DNA from: Pleurodeles waltl
Taxonomy: Eukaryota; Chordata; Amphibia; Caudata; Salamandridae
NCBI RefSeq assembly: GCF_031143425.1
Contig: NC_090446.1
Span: 655,857,717 to 655,921,716, forward strand
Direction of reading: 5' to 3'
DNA length: 64,000 nt
In this document: positions 11,069-23,559 of the stretch, one piece after another
Layout of the letters: every line of letters begins with the position of its first letter
How positions within the stretch are numbered: position 1 is the first letter of the stretch
Program-made: the position numbers and the translations under genes
The notes under the pieces: generated by a model
Told to the model about the DNA's origin: nothing
Databases searched by the model: none
What the model saw: the letters and a program-made list of their open reading frames with translations, nothing else

Positions 11069-13960
11069 TAGAAAATTGGAAAAAAATACAAAAAATGTAA
11101 TATAATGTAAAACATGTACTAAAAATGCAATAGTGGTAGATTATATTTACATATATATAAACATACACCTAAATATGTAAGTATGTATCAAAGTTTATAG
11201 AAGTAACTGTATTTAATATTACATTTTACATTTATTTATTATACATTATATTAATGTTATGTATGAAAATATTTAATATGTAATATTTAAAACTATATAA
11301 TTAATGAAAAACTACAGTGCATTTGTTTTAAGTGATAAATGTGATGTCTGGACTATTAATTTTGTTCCGCCAATATCTAGTAGTGAGCCTCCAGGTAGGT
11401 GCTTAATAACACTATAGGCTCCTAGTAGTGCTTGGTTCCGGTGTTACCGTTGCAGGTACCATAGAAATACTTTGACAATGGCGGCAAATAGTAAAGCACC
11501 CAGGCACCATGTATTGGAGATTATTGTTTATCAGGCAATTTTTTTAAAGTAATATATTGAATTGCACTTAGTAAAGATGGCAGAGAGCCAGCATGTTAGT
11601 GAAGCTGAGTATGAAACTGCTTGAGGAGGTTGTGTTTAATTCCACTCATGATAACACACCATCTCTGTTATATAAAATTGATGTTTCGTAATGTATCTGC
11701 TACTTAATCTAAGACTCAGCACGTCATCACAATTAATTAATTTTCGACCTTAACACGTGTTTGCAGCAGCTCCACGATATATTAGGACTTGATTTGACGT
11801 AATACCGACGCTGTACCCAACAACACCACACACTATTGTTCCAAACATTAATAAATGGTAACACACATGCTACAAAGAACCCTCTCAGCTTTAGGCGCAC
11901 AACAGAGCTCCAAAGTTATTTAGGTAGTCAAACAACAGCAACCATCCACCCCTCCTACATATATCTTAGAAATATGCAGCTACAACTAGCACTACTTGTG
12001 GTTCGCAATATATAAATGCAAAATAACATACCTTCTGAAAAGGAAAGCTACCTCGAGTCCCTTTATAAAGGAAGATTCGTAACCAGCTGAGTTAATCCCA
12101 ATGCAGTTAGTCCCGAAGCTAATAAACATTGGAAATAGACTGGTCACAGGATAACAGGGGACTGATAGTGATGCAATCTGAGAGAAAAAAGAGACACATG
12201 CACACCTGTCCATGAATTAGTTTCTAAGACAGAACTTCAGCCACTCTTTGTAAAGGCACAAACTGCATTTGGAAAGGTTTGGTGACTGTGAAGCGATGAC
12301 GAATATTACCAGAAGGTCTGCATATTCAAGCGTATGGTGGAATGGTGGCAAACAAGAGTGCTGAGATCCACTGAGTATATACATAAGATCGTTTGCATTG
12401 TCAGAGGAAAGAATTACCAAGAACAAGCATCTAAATATCACCAGACTGGACTAATATGGAGAAAAATGTTGACCTGTATACTATTGACCACGGTACAATT
12501 GAAATTAAGGTTGGGACCTTTCAGTCATTTACAATTCAAACTTCAATGTGTTGTGTTATAAACTTCTCTAAAGTGTCTCAACAAGAGTGTAGTGACCAAG
12601 TGTGATACCTCCTTCTGGTTTTCTACATGTTGACTACAACAAAGACTTCCCAGATGTTGTCCATGCTCACATTTGGTAATCAGGGACTTTGCTACATTGA
12701 AGACCAGCATAAACATTCCATCACTCTGGAGACAATCCCTGTCTTATACTCCTTCTCTGTGGGTCTTATGAGGGTTTTGTGGGGCTGTGCTCACGTCCAA
12801 TAGGAAGTAGTGTAAAAGATGTAGTAACTAAGAGTATTATTCATTTTCATTAACTGATCCTTCCATGTGTACAATCCCTCTGCTGTACATATCCCTACTC
12901 TACACATCAAAGTACATCAAATGGTTCTTGTACATCTAAGTAAATCTGCAGCAGAGATATACTCCTGACACAGTTGCTAATTTCCTTTCAAGGCCGTCTT
13001 ACATTGTAAGCAGAAAGGTTGAGATAGGGTGCCAAGCCTATGGTATGCAGATGCAGAGCAGAAATGCAATGTCAGAGAGGTCCAGGACTTCCAGCGTCGA
13101 TAGGTATAATAATAGCTCTTTTCTATAGTCCACCATCCCACCAACACATGGGTTACAAAATGGGTAGTACATGGCAGGTGTTCCTGTTTCCTGGAAATTT
13201 AATGGTGACCAATTTATTGAGCTTGGGTTTCCTAAAGGTACAGTGGAAAAGTAAAACATGTTGACAGATGTGCTGGTTTACAGCCATTATTTTCATGCTT
13301 TCTACCTAAGTGAACTGTGGGACCATCGAAACAAGGTTGGTAGCCCTGACCACAAGGGTACCAGAAGCAGTGTCAAGCAATCTAGGAAGTGCTCGCATTA
13401 CAGAAAGGATGAACAGCAACAACTCACAGGTGCTGGAACCCAGAGTTCACATGCCTCAGAGTAAAAGATGGTCTGATGCCCAACACTGAAGGTCAACTTG
13501 GGACAGCATGAGCAAACTGAAACAAAAAAACACCCATTTTATGATTCTGAATACTGAAAGAAGTAGCTAATATTCAGATAATCATAGTGTATTTAATGAG
13601 GAACAATATACCGCTCACTGAAGCTCCAAAAGGCACTGCATTTACCAATGTACTGTATAAGGATGATTAGTAAAGTCCAGAAAGCTAGGTTGAATTCAGT
13701 CATTTAAAGGTTGGTACTTTGAGAAAAATAACATACATAAAAGGCTTCTTTTGGCCAATAAAATAAAGAAAGGATCATTGTGTTACACCTACATGGGCAA
13801 CCCTGACCAAAGAAGACGAACAAGACTGTAGATCACATGCCCAGAAGCAAATGGCTTGAGCAGGAGTGCTCTGAAGTCAGTATTTGAACACTTGGTTTAT
13901 TTACTAACATAGACAACGAATGAACTTCCCACATTATCTGATATCTGCGGTATTCTAAAT
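11069..13960. other. No recognised feature, AT-rich at its start
   Basis: Small open frames here have no recognisable domains and occur on both strands at similar lengths, as expected by chance. No transposon ends or tandem repeats were noticed. Confidence 0.5.
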
Positions 13961-14960
13961 ACACCGCTTGCAATCTAGTGGAACAGAGCCTGGGAAAATC
14001 GTAACTTTATGTGTATTCCGTGCAGGAATTCTTCAGCCGTGGCTAAAACGAGCAAAATTCAGTTGGATAACCGAAGCGCCGGTTGTCTTCCCACAGGGCT
14101 TCAAGGCCATGCCTGAGGCAGAACGCGCTATGCAAACACCAGTATTCATATATTCAGCACATCAAGAACATTAGCCTCAGGCCTAACCCGTAACCAATTT
14201 ACTGCATTAAATACAGCAGGTACCACTGGAGAAGCTTGGACGTTCATTTGAACGGTATCGAAAATGTTATCCATTTGAAACAAACATCACTAGCTATTGT
14301 GAAAAGTACCATCATTTATGGAGGTCTTTTAAGCTATTTATGGGTCATACTTTACTTGTAAATAGCAGCGTTGTTATGGGAACTACTTTTCTTGACTTAT
14401 GTGGCACTTTAAATTGCATGTTTGGATTTTTTAATCCCAGCACCGAGACAACCGTGCATCGTGAAGGCAGTAGACACTGATGTAACGAAAACATCCAAGC
14501 GAAAAGTATGTCTTAATTATGATCCTGCCAATCTCCTCTTCTGCCAGAAAAGTTAATTGAATCTTTCAAAGGAAGGTTCTTTAGCTGCAATTACTCTCTC
14601 CTATGTCTATCCCCCTCCTCGCGTGCCGGGGCTGCGTTGCTTCCCTTATGCTGGGATCTCACTCGGCTTTGATGCCAAGATACACCAATAATTAGCCGCC
14701 CGTTGCGCGGGATTTGCATTCGCGCGCTTTGGAGTTCGCTTTAAAGTATGGTTTGATGGGGCTTATGTGAAGCGGTTCTAACAAAGACACAATTAATTTT
14801 TAAGACTGAGGTAAAAAAAATGAGGGCCTTAATGGTTCGGTTGCCGGGTCATCCCGTCCCCAACTGATTGATTCACTGAAGCGTAATTAATTCCCGAGAC
14901 GAAAATACAAGGATGAAAAGTTTTAGAATTACAAGATCATAACCAATATGGTTTATCTTT
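13960..14960. promoter_or_regulatory. CG-containing, homeodomain-motif-rich candidate conserved non-coding element
   Basis: The stretch lacks any repeat similarity seen elsewhere in the window and contains many classical developmental transcription-factor words. These include TAATTGAATC and CTTTCAAAGG (TCF/LEF-like), GCAATTAC, ACCAATAATTAG, ATTTGCAT (octamer-like), CAATTAATTTTT, CTGATTGATT (PBX-HOX-like) and CGTAATTAATTCC. CG dinucleotides are frequent at 14610-14740 against a CG-poor surround. Such a mixture is typical of vertebrate enhancers and ultraconserved-type elements. Conservation cannot be tested here, so this is an inference from composition and motifs. Confidence 0.35.
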
Positions 14961-15435
14961 AAATTTAATTATCCAGCTCACAGTATGGGTGATGATAACA
15001 CAAGTGCCTATACCGAAATACAGACATATTTCGGTGGCAGAGGGCAACGAGAGCCCGTGGTACTCGGCGCCACTGCACCTGCTGCACCGTTATTACCTAC
15101 GCCGCTGGATATCACAGCTTACCACTTGAAGGAACCAACTCTGCCCACTGTGGAGGCCTCAGGGCAAACAACACCCTTTCAGAAATAGTTTCCCCCGGGA
15201 CCCTTGAAATACAGGGTATGAAAGAAATAGCCTGTCCCGTTCCTGAACCTGCCTTGAGTCTCCAAGTCAGGAGAGATTAATTGCTTTTGGAGGGTGGGCA
15301 CACTAAAAAAATAAAGCTGAAATATTTTTTGGAGACTGAGGAAGCTTCTCAGGGCGGGTGATCCCTTTGAAGTCAATGGGAGGCATTTTGCGTGCTTGAA
15401 GACGAAGTTGTATCCAAGGTGGGTGAAACCCTCCA
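14961..15435. other. No recognised feature
   Basis: A plus-strand open frame at 14985-15188 and a minus-strand one at 15179-15436 have no recognisable domain. The right edge abuts the 3' tail of the LINE. Confidence 0.5.
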
Positions 15436-15679
15436 AATGTATGTATTTATTTTTTTATGTGCTTTTATGTAGCGCGGCTATTACTCAAAGGAGTCAGAGC
15501 GCTTTACAGCAGAGCGAAAGAACATCACATGAGAAATTTAGAGTAATATGGAAGTAGGCGACAATACGTACAGCTACTACGTTTACTCATGTTGACAGTT
15601 ATACAAATTACATAATCATAAATTATAAATTAGAAAAGTTAAAACGACTAGGGCTACATAAATACAAGGTTACAGAGTT

Positions 15680-15905
15680 GGAGCGAAAGGTCATTATAGC
15701 TCTCGAGGTGTCATGTACCAGTCAGGGTCACACCATTAACTGTGAGGGAATATGGTTGGTGGGGAGCATTTACCGAGGAATGTTACTGAGAAAAATGCAT
15801 TGGGAAGAGAAGAGTTTTAAGGTCCGTTTTGAAGATCCGAAAAGAGGTGGTATTGCAAAGGGTTGGAGGTAGCTAATTCCAAATTCTATTAGCATTACCT
15901 GAGAA
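15680..15905 (-). pseudogene. LINE ORF2 C-terminus remnant
   Basis: On the minus strand RIWN-stop-LPP occurs at about 15875-15905, followed by FRIFKTDLKTLLF at about 15800-15850. This is the signature end of L2/CR1 ORF2 proteins (RIWNSLP.. F..LKT.LF). A stop replaces the serine codon region of the first block. The 3' untranslated tail follows. Confidence 0.7.
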
Positions 15906-16374
15906 AGATTATGCCATGAGTCTTTTCCTTTTGAAGTTTGGAGGTTTGAACAGCAGATTTACAGCATTTCATGAAGGTCTGGAGACACCTCATATCTTGA
16001 GTTTGTTTGCTAGGTAGTGAGGAGTGGAAGTATAAATGGCTTTATGGGTAATACAAGCAGTCTTGAATATAGTCCTGGCTTCATTAGGAAGTCAGCGAAG
16101 AGTTAGCAGCATAGGTGTGATATGGTCATTTCTTTTGGCGCCATAGGCGAAACACACAGCTGAGTAAAAATGTATTTTAGAGGATATGGGTGGATCTTGG
16201 GTAAGCTGCAAGGAAAAAATTACAGCAGTCTGGTCTGGAGAGTACGAAAGATTGGACAAGAGTTTTTTATGTCATGCTCAGGAATATAAAATCAGATTTC
16301 CCAGAGATGGCACTGTTGGAAGTGTTCATTTTGGCCATGGTGCTGATATGGGTTTGGAGGTTTAGGGCCATATT

Positions 16375-17285
16375 TATACTCCGTTTGCGCCGGATTTGCA
16401 TCATTTGTTTTAACGCAAATTCGACGCAAAACGAACTCCATATTTATACTCTGCCGTTAGACGCGTCTAGCGCCAAAGTCCATGGAGTTTGCGTCATTTT
16501 TTAGCGTGGACACCTACTTTGCGTTAATGATATGCAAGGTAGTGGTTCCCGTCTAAAAAATTGACTCCGAGGCATGTGCGCCGTATTTACACTCCCGGGC
16601 AAAACTGACGCCCGGGAGTGGGCGGGTAAAAAAAATGATGTCCAGCCGCTTTTGCGTCGTTTTTTAACACCTGGTCAGGGCAGGCGTTAAGGGACCTGTG
16701 GGCTCGGAAGGAGCCCAGAGGTGCCCACCCATGCCCCCAGGGACACCCCCTGTCACCCTTGCCCACCCCAGGAGGACGCCTAAGGATGGAGGGACCCATT
16801 CCAGGGAACATAAGGTAAGTTCAGGTAAGTAATTTTTTTTTTTTTTTGGGTGGCATAGGGGGGCCTGATTTGTGCCCCCCTACATGCCACTATGCCCAAT
16901 GACCATGCCCAGGGGACAGAAGTCCCCTGGGCATGGCCATTGGGCAAGGGGGCATGACTCCTGTCTTTGCTAAGACAGGAGTCATTTCAATGGGGGTTGG
17001 GAGTAAAAAAAAATGGCGCAAATCGGGTTGAGGTGAAAATTTTGCCTCAGTCTGACTTGCCCCATTTTTTGGCGCCCAAGCTCCATATTCCCCTACGCTG
17101 GCGCTGCCTGGTGTACGTCATTTTTTTTGACGCACACCAGGCAGCTCCGCCGGCTAACGCCGGCTAACGTCATTGAATAAATACGGCGCCCACATGGCGC
17201 TTCAGAATGGCGTTAGCCGGCGTTAGATTTTTTGACGCACAACTGCGTTGGCGCAGTTGTGCGTCTAAAAGTATAAACATGGCCC
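16375..17285. mobile_element. MITE with GGGCCATATTTATAC / GTATAAACATGGCCC inverted ends, inserted in the LINE
   Basis: Terminal inverted repeats GGGCCATATTTATAC and its near complement bound a 911-bp element made largely of short palindromes and GC-rich segments (for example GACGCACAACTGCG..CGCAGTTGTGCGTC at 17233-17266). TA occurs on both flanks, with TTA to the left and TAA to the right. It has no coding frame with a domain. It shares its ends with the 158-bp copy at 24374. Confidence 0.85.
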
Positions 17286-17885
17286 TAAGTATTTTGTCCA
17301 GGATGACACCTAGGGATTTGGCACTGTCAAAAATGATAGGCTTACTGTTAAAAGTGTTTATATTATCTATCCATGATCGAACAGGAGGTGGAGCATTTGA
17401 GGGCGAGATAAAGCAATTCAGTGACAGAGAGATTCAGTTTTAGGTGATGAGACATCAACCATTCTTGGATGGAGCTGAGGGTGGTGGCGAGAAGTGAGAT
17501 GCTTTGTGCAGAGGACACGTTGAGGTAGAGTTGGTTGTCTTCAGCATAAAGGTGAATAACAACCCTGGCCTCTTTTAAAAGGGCTCCTAGCAGATCAAAG
17601 TAAAGATTAAATAGGGTCAATGCAAGGATAGAGCCTTGAGGGACACCTTAATCCACCGCCTTTTGAGTTGAGAGACAGTTTTCAATTTTAATCATCTGTG
17701 ATTTCCCCGTGAGAGAAGATTCAAACCATTTAAGTACTGTACGTTCAATTCCCATTCTTTGTTTTAGTGTGTTAAGAAGTGTTTAATGGTTTATAGTATC
17801 AAAGGCTGCAGAAAGGTCAAGAAGGATCAGGAGACAGAAGCTGCTCAAGTATAGGACTCCAAATAAGGGGAAGGTCACATCTATG
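17286..17885 (-). pseudogene. LINE reverse-transcriptase domain remnant
   Basis: Minus-strand translation from about 17860 gives LDLSAAFDTINH (catalytic motif A), then TVLKWFESSLTGKSQ, GVPQGSIL (motif B) with LTLFNLY, and HLYAEDNQLYL (motif C). The catalytic YADD box is mutated to YAED, and stop codons follow H and D in the first two blocks. The remaining open part (17363-17620) continues to an SSIQEWLMSHHLKLN block typical of L2. It is non-functional. Confidence 0.88.
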
Positions 17886-19385
17886 TTGTCCTTCTGAGGC
17901 CTACATGGATAATATACATACGCTCAACTTGGTGACCACAACCACCTGTTCCATCCGGATATGCTACCATGAAGTCTTATCGGTAGAGTCTACTCCTAGC
18001 TGGGGTTTTAATTCATATACACTCAATGATAACATGCATCCAGAATCAAGCACACAAATGTAGACCTTTTTCTAGGCTGTGCTAGCCTACAGTCAGAATG
18101 AACACACAAAATCCAGGGCCCAAGTAGCCACCACTCCATCCATCTCCATTTCCTGGGCGTGTTCCCATACAGAGCATGCAACAGTAAACAATCTTGAACC
18201 AGCCTCCTCCTTTAAAAGCTTGTACTATTCATGTGGTCAAACAGCTTGCCACTAATTATTTCCATTTGTTTATTATGATGTTTACATAAAGTCGCAGCTA
18301 GTACATTTTGTTAGTGGTGGGGGATAGACACCTTCCTCGAAGTTAAATAAGCATGCAAGTGTTAATCGATTAAAGCATCCTTAGTATTCTTTGAGATGTC
18401 TAGGGTATGTGGGCGCTTCCATCACAGAAAACATTTTGAAAAACAGAGAGGCGAATGTGACATTTTATGTCACAATTTTCACATCAGTTTGCTAAAGACA
18501 GAAACTATCAGAAGGGCTCCTTATAATATGCTTTCATTCTTTTGTGCCTCGCCAGACAAAACTTATAATCCACATTAATGTGCAGGCTCTACCTCCCCAA
18601 GAAAAATGAAAAATAGGGTGCCAAAATAATGTATGTTTTAGCACAATTGCCCTAAAATTGACCACACACAGAGGTACATGTAACATGACCTATAATGAAA
18701 AAAAATGTTTACTGTATCTTCCTCTATTTTTAATTCTTCCGTCCTGCCCCTTGCATGGTATAAAGGAGAATCTGAAACGTAACATGACCTATAATTTATA
18801 AAAAATGTTTACTGTATCTTCCTTCACTTCATTCTTCCACCCTGCCCCTTCCATGTTATGAAGGAGATTCTACTTCAATGGGGATGCTAGATGCAATTAA
18901 AGGTTATGCAAATCTTGCTATCTCAGCCCATAGAAAATAGAGCTGGAAAAATCTTACAGGCTCATATAGCAATGCTATTGCTCAGTTACTCAGAGTTTAC
19001 AAGATTGCACAGGAGACAAGTTACACCAATTTAGCTTTCGTTAGAGGGCAGTATTGATATAATAAAACACGTTATCAATGTAGATAAGTACATGTCTTCA
19101 CAAAAGTCATAAAATAACAGCCATAGCAGTAACAGCCCTCTGATACCAAGGAGCCAAAATCATAAATTATCCTTCTGAACTGAAAAATTATTTCTGAAAG
19201 AGCATCTTTAAAGTGTTTCCAAACTGCATTAATTGTGCCTGAAAACATCAGTGTGGGAGCTTCTGAAAGTAGGGATATTTCACCAGGGAATACACATTTT
19301 CCTTTGAGATACACAAGCCATATTGCCTCAAAGGAAGGTTGTAATATGAATGAAAACAGAAACAAAAATGAAAAATGTTTTAAAT
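17886..19385. other. Unassigned stretch with one 99-bp tandem duplication
   Basis: Apart from the duplication at 18681-18878, no family, open frame with a domain or structured element could be supported. Confidence 0.5.
18681..18878. repeat. Two-copy tandem duplication, 99-bp period
   Basis: AACATGACCTATAAT is repeated at 18682 and 18781. The following bases match through TTTACTGTATCTTCCT, TTCTTCC, CCTGCCCCTT and ATG-TAT-AAGGAGA in both copies with small differences, showing an old local duplication. Confidence 0.85.
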
Positions 19386-19600
19386 GGCCCTTTTTACGGG
19401 GTTACCCCCAAATGTTTTGCCTTCCTCCTCCACTTTTCTGTCCTTATTATTGCTAGCTTTAGGACTCTGCACACTTTACCACTGCTAACCAATGCTAAAG
19501 TTCTTGTGCTCTCTCCCTTAAACATAGTGATACTGGCTGATCCCCAATTGGAATGTTTAATTTACTTATAAGTCCCTAGTACACTATGAACTGCCATCAA
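19386..19600 (+). mobile_element. Fragment (5' part) of the long-LTR family
   Basis: The sequence matches the start of the LTR at 24603 along about 200 bp. Shared words include TTTTGCC, GACTCTGCACACTTTACCA, CTGCTAACCA.TGCTAAAG, GCTCTCTC and AATTTACTTA.AAGTCCCTAG. The match ends near 19600, so only the U3-proximal part is left. It is in the same orientation as the 24.6 kb copy. Confidence 0.8.
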
Positions 19601-19887
19601 AGTGCTGAATGCAAACTGTATGATACAGGTTAGAAAGTTATGTTTTTCCCAGTCTTTCATTATCCTTATGTTGCTAAAAATGGTTTGTTTAGGTTGAAAG
19701 AAAATGCTAATAGTAAAGCCAATCCTAACAACTGTTACATTTTGAGTCCTTGAGTTTGTATTTCTCCAGAGCAAGTAATCCTAAAAATGGCCTACCAGTA
19801 TGGATGACATTGTAGTCCGCTTTGTCTCATGTAACATTTTTTATACACTGATTACACATGTATGAATCTTTGTCTCTTTATGTATGT

Positions 19888-19948
19888 GGGATGTAAAGTG
19901 CTCAGACACCCTACACTGGTATGAGATGTGCTATAAAACAAATGCAAT
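19888..19948 (+). mobile_element. L2-like LINE or SINE 3' tail
   Basis: GATGTAAAGTGCTCAGACAC followed by GTGCTATAAAACAAATGC resembles the L2-type 3' end seen in the 15.4 kb LINE (GTAAAGCGCTCTGAC..GCGCTACATAAAAG). Only the terminal segment is recognised. Confidence 0.55.
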
Positions 19949-20039
19949 ACTTGTGAGACGGGGCTATGGAGAGATGAGGGATACTGTTGGACAGTGATTG
20001 TGAGGGAATTTGTAGAGGAGGAGGTCAATTGGGTGACAC

Positions 20040-20255
20040 TCAAAAATACTGTCATACTGGGCACCACCAGCGCTAAAGCTGTCCCTGCTGTGCTGCTTAT
20101 TGGGGTGGAGGATACTATCATACCGGGTGCCACCAGCGCTAAAGTTGGTCATGCCGTGCTGCTAATTTGGGGTGGAGGATGCTATCATACCGGGAGCCAC
20201 CAGCACTAAAGCTGGCCCTGTCGTGCTGCTTATTGCGATGGAGGATGCTAGCATC
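20040..20255. repeat. Minisatellite of about three 67-bp units
   Basis: CACCAGC occurs at 20064, 20131 and 20198 within units reading approximately GGTGGAGGATRCTATCATAC, CGGG-GCCACCAGC, CTAAAG.TG and GTGCTGCT.ATT. Unit spacing is 67 bp. The translated frame is also partly open but repeats only because of the DNA period. Confidence 0.88.
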
Positions 20256-21459
20256 CATTAAAATGGTCTCTCATTGGATTCTCAGCTTCTTGACTGTGTT
20301 TAAATGTGAATGTGTGCTCTTCTGTTATATTTAAATTCATGTTTCATGCTTGACATCTTATTTTTTGTGTTTCCATAAGAATGTCTGTGGGGATGACTAG
20401 GTATGTTGGTGCACTGTAAGGTCATCACTTGCTATGCTTTAAAAGCGAATCCAATTGAATATATGATAAAAAAAGGTGTTGTAGAATGCACCATTTTTCC
20501 TGAATTTTCTTGGAGGGAACTCTTCCCCAAATACTATTGTAGTGGTCAGACTTGCTTGCTGCACTTGCTCGTTACTCACCGTACGGGGTATAGTCTGACA
20601 AAATTTGGTAGGGATGCTTTGGGTTCCAAGTCCAGATTTCTGCATGCAGGTATACACCATCTAATGTACCTAATGAATATAAAAGGATATTGTATTTCAT
20701 TTGCAGAATGGCGATTAGGACAAAAACAAATATCCTAGTTCCTAGTTTTTCAGGAGAAAGGGATTTTGGTATCATAATCTAAAGTATTTCATCTCAACAG
20801 GAATTGTTCAGCAAACGTGAATTCAGGATACAATACTGCGTTTATATGACTGTATGGTTCCTTTCGGACTCAGATGGGTGACTCAAAAGACAAACGCCAT
20901 AGTCAGTGAGGATACTTAAAGAGCCATGGAGAGGAGAGAACTGGAAACACTGTGACATCGATGATCATAGAAGAAAGTGCACTCAAACAGATACATATGT
21001 CAGCACATGGGATTGGGAAGCAAAGATTGTGAGACAATGATCTTCATTTAATTGTCTTAGTATACTGATCGTTTAAAGATGTCCTCGAGCAACCATTTCA
21101 GTTTTGTTCTCTCTCGAGGGTGGGTCAAAATCCCATGAGGGGTCGTTTACCATACTGGACTGTGATTGGGGATAAGTCTTTTGTATTTTAAACATCTTCC
21201 ATCTTAGTTGGAAGCATAACATGCTACCATCACTACCATTATTAGTCAGAAAAACATCAGAGATGCATACATAATGAATTTGCTTGACGTGAAGGAAACA
21301 GATATATTTTCATAACTTAGCCGTAGAGAACATGCCACTCAATATACCTTCTAACATGAGCAATCCACCAGTCAAAAATTCACTAAACTTGTATCTAGTC
21401 CCAATATACCACCTGGCTCTTAACTTTTATTTAAAGTCCACACTTATAAATATAATAAT
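20256..21459. other. No recognised feature
   Basis: An open frame of 111 codons at 20403-20738 on the plus strand and overlapping minus-strand frames show no domain I recognise. No transposon ends were seen. Confidence 0.5.
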
Positions 21460-21479
21460 AGGTGGAGATACAGATCTTA

Positions 21480-21715
21480 TTGTGTTCAATGTGCCTTAAA
21501 CTGGAGCAACCTGCCCACGATTCCTATTTTCGTCACAGCCCTATCATTTCAGAATTAGAAAATATTTAAAGACCTGCCTCTTTTCATCCTTGTCACAGTT
21601 ATTCTTTATGTACTTAAGACTTTCTGCTCTTTCCTCTCCTTGAGTCCTAAGAGACTATTCATTAGTGTTTGTTTGCTCTTTGCAAATACATTTAAATAAA
21701 ATAAATTAATTAATG
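21480..21715 (+). pseudogene. LINE (L2/CR1-type) ORF2 C-terminal fragment and tail
   Basis: The plus strand near 21500-21590 encodes WSNLPT.. followed by a stop-broken KIFKDLPLF. This resembles the W-N-x-L-P .. F..x-L-K-T-x-L-F signature that ends ORF2 in L2/CR1 LINEs. An A/T-rich tail (AAATAAAATAAATTAATT at about 21693-21712) follows. Only the 3' tip is present. Confidence 0.5.
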
Positions 21716-22526
21716 TCCCACATGATACTAGCAAGAGCATAGTTGAGCAAACAGCACCCCAGTTCGCAAAAACAGACACATGAAATGCTGAATGCTGTAT
21801 ACAAAGATTACTTTTTAACAAGGCAATGTATTAATTTTAGAACATTTGCACAGAGGAGGTGGCATTACTGTCATATAGCTCTCATCTTGAGAGTGCTCAT
21901 ACCACTTTATAAATGTTTTCTTCTTTTAGAACATGTATTAATGTAATTATACAATTGATTGTTAATCTTTTTTTCTCTTAGATACGCCCTGGAACTTTTA
22001 TGCGAAATCAAAAAAAGAATAGACAAGAGAGTAGCAAGGGCTGTCATAAAATGACTAATTAATTGGAAACAGAAGGAGAGTTAGCACTTGAAATATGATT
22101 TAAATAAATGCATTTTTAAGACTTTGCAGAAGACCTGCGAGTTTGGGTCTTTATTTGTGTCGTGTTGAACATAATTCTAAAGTCTGGAAGTGAAATAAAA
22201 GAAGGGCTGTTTTGGTGTTCTAACTGTTCAGAAGCAGTGGGCTGAAATGTGGTCCCACAGTCTTGGGTGAAACAAATTAAAGCAGAAGGGAAATCAACCT
22301 ATTCAAGCTAAGACAGAAGGCTAGGGTGGTCATGCTCTGAATGTAATATAAAGAGTTTCAGGTTGAGATAAGAATGATCGACAATATAGATGCGTGGCAA
22401 GGTCCATGGGGATATATATAATTGTGGCATGGGAGGAGAAAGGTTTATAGTTGTTGGCTAGATGTCACACATTGGATAGGTGTCATAAATCGTACATATG
22501 GCTAAATGTCACATCATTAACGCTGA
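21716..22526. other. No recognised feature
   Basis: There is a pyrimidine-rich run at about 21967-21980 (TTTTTTTCTCTTAG), but no reading frame on either side makes it a credible splice site. Nothing else stands out. Confidence 0.45.
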
Positions 22527-23078
22527 GGGACTAATTTATAAGCTCCTTGCACTGCTGTAGCATTATTTTTTTAATGCTATGGTGGCACAAACAATCTCCC
22601 ACACAGCACCGCATTTACAAACTGGTTCAATGGTAGCACTGTGCCGGTTTGTAAAGCATTGCACCAGGTATGTGCCAGGTATAATCTATGCAAGGTAGAT
22701 GTTCACCCTCAAAAAGGGCCATGGAAATAGCGCAGTGAAATCTACAAGATTTCACCGCGCCATTCTGCGCCATCACAGTGCCATTTGTTTTTCCTTTCTA
22801 TTTGCTTTGTAGGATGCAGCACACATAGAAAGAGGAAAAAACGGGGAGAACTAAAGATATTTGTCTTCCTGTTGCATCACTCTTATGCCACCCCTGAGGT
22901 GGCGTAGGTATCTGACACATTCCGAGACTTGTAAATCTGGTAATTCATCAGATACATTCCGGTTAAAGCCATGCAAGCTGGCCTTGTAAATATGAGTTGG
23001 CACACTGTGCCACCGGAGCACAAAAACAATGATGCTCTGATGGCACAGTGTGCCGCTATGTCCTCGTAGATGAGCCCC
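22527..23078. mobile_element. MITE-like element with GGGRCTMATYTAYRAG inverted ends
   Basis: The left end GGGACTAATTTATAAG and the complement of the right end, GGGGCTCATCTACGAG, are imperfect inverted repeats. Internal short palindromes occur (TTGTTTGTGCCACC..-type; GGCACACTGTGCC at 23002). It is about 550 bp with no coding frame. GA precedes the left end and TC follows the right end, which extends the inverted repeat to GAGGG/CCCTC. No clear target duplication was identified. Confidence 0.65.
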
Positions 23079-23559
23079 TCATTGCACTGCAGTGGAAGAA
23101 CAATGATTCTCGATTGACCTTACTGGCCACTGGAAAGACCCGCTGCCTTGGGTGATAGAAGAGGAAATAATTCCGCTGGCTGCAGGGACTTAGAGGACCG
23201 ACCATTACCAAGGACAAGTCAGATGAAGTCAGACTCTTCACCCACTTTACTGAAGGACACTTTCCCAACTTTGCGAGGAAGTGTTGTACACCCCTGCTCT
23301 GAAACCTTATCACCAACTGCTTATGCTGCTCTGCAGTGATTGGAGTGCCGCCGCCGCTACAGGGGTATGCAGCTCTTGCATATGGCATGTCTACTGAAAT
23401 GGAGTAACGGCACAGTGGACAGATGATGTTAAAGAGGTCAGCGCTGCTTCCATACATACCACCCAAAATATAAAACCTTTCCTCAGTAAATGCAAAAGTG
23501 AGTTACAGAAAACACAAAAAATACGGCAAAACACGATTTAGGGAACATTGGAGGAGGAA
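23079..23559. other. Unassigned; contains a minus-strand open frame of unknown nature
   Basis: A 136-codon minus-strand open frame (23056-23466) contains two CxxC-like or cysteine-bearing stretches but overlaps the MITE edge and has no recognisable domain. It is most likely chance. The following A-rich block (23460-23580) is unremarkable. Confidence 0.35.

Larger units (their letters stand above)
15437..17885 (-). mobile_element. L2-type LINE (5'-truncated, split by a MITE)
   Basis: Read on the minus strand, the element begins within the reverse-transcriptase domain near 17885 and ends at about 15437 in a tail of the L2 kind: GTAAAGCGCTCTGAC, then CGCGCTACATAAAAG and an A-rich end. The coding part retains LDLSAAFDTINH, GVPQGSIL and a catalytic-box region. 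A 911-bp MITE interrupts it at 16375-17285. It is 5'-truncated, as is usual for LINE copies. Confidence 0.85.

Noticed and set aside
15437..15520. tRNA or SINE promoter boxes
   Set aside because: No A and B box pair with tRNA-like spacing was found. The sequence fits an L2-type 3' tail.
23056..23466. 136-codon frame considered as a retrogene
   Set aside because: No domain or poly-A tail with flanking duplication was recognised, and one end overlaps the MITE at 22527-23078.
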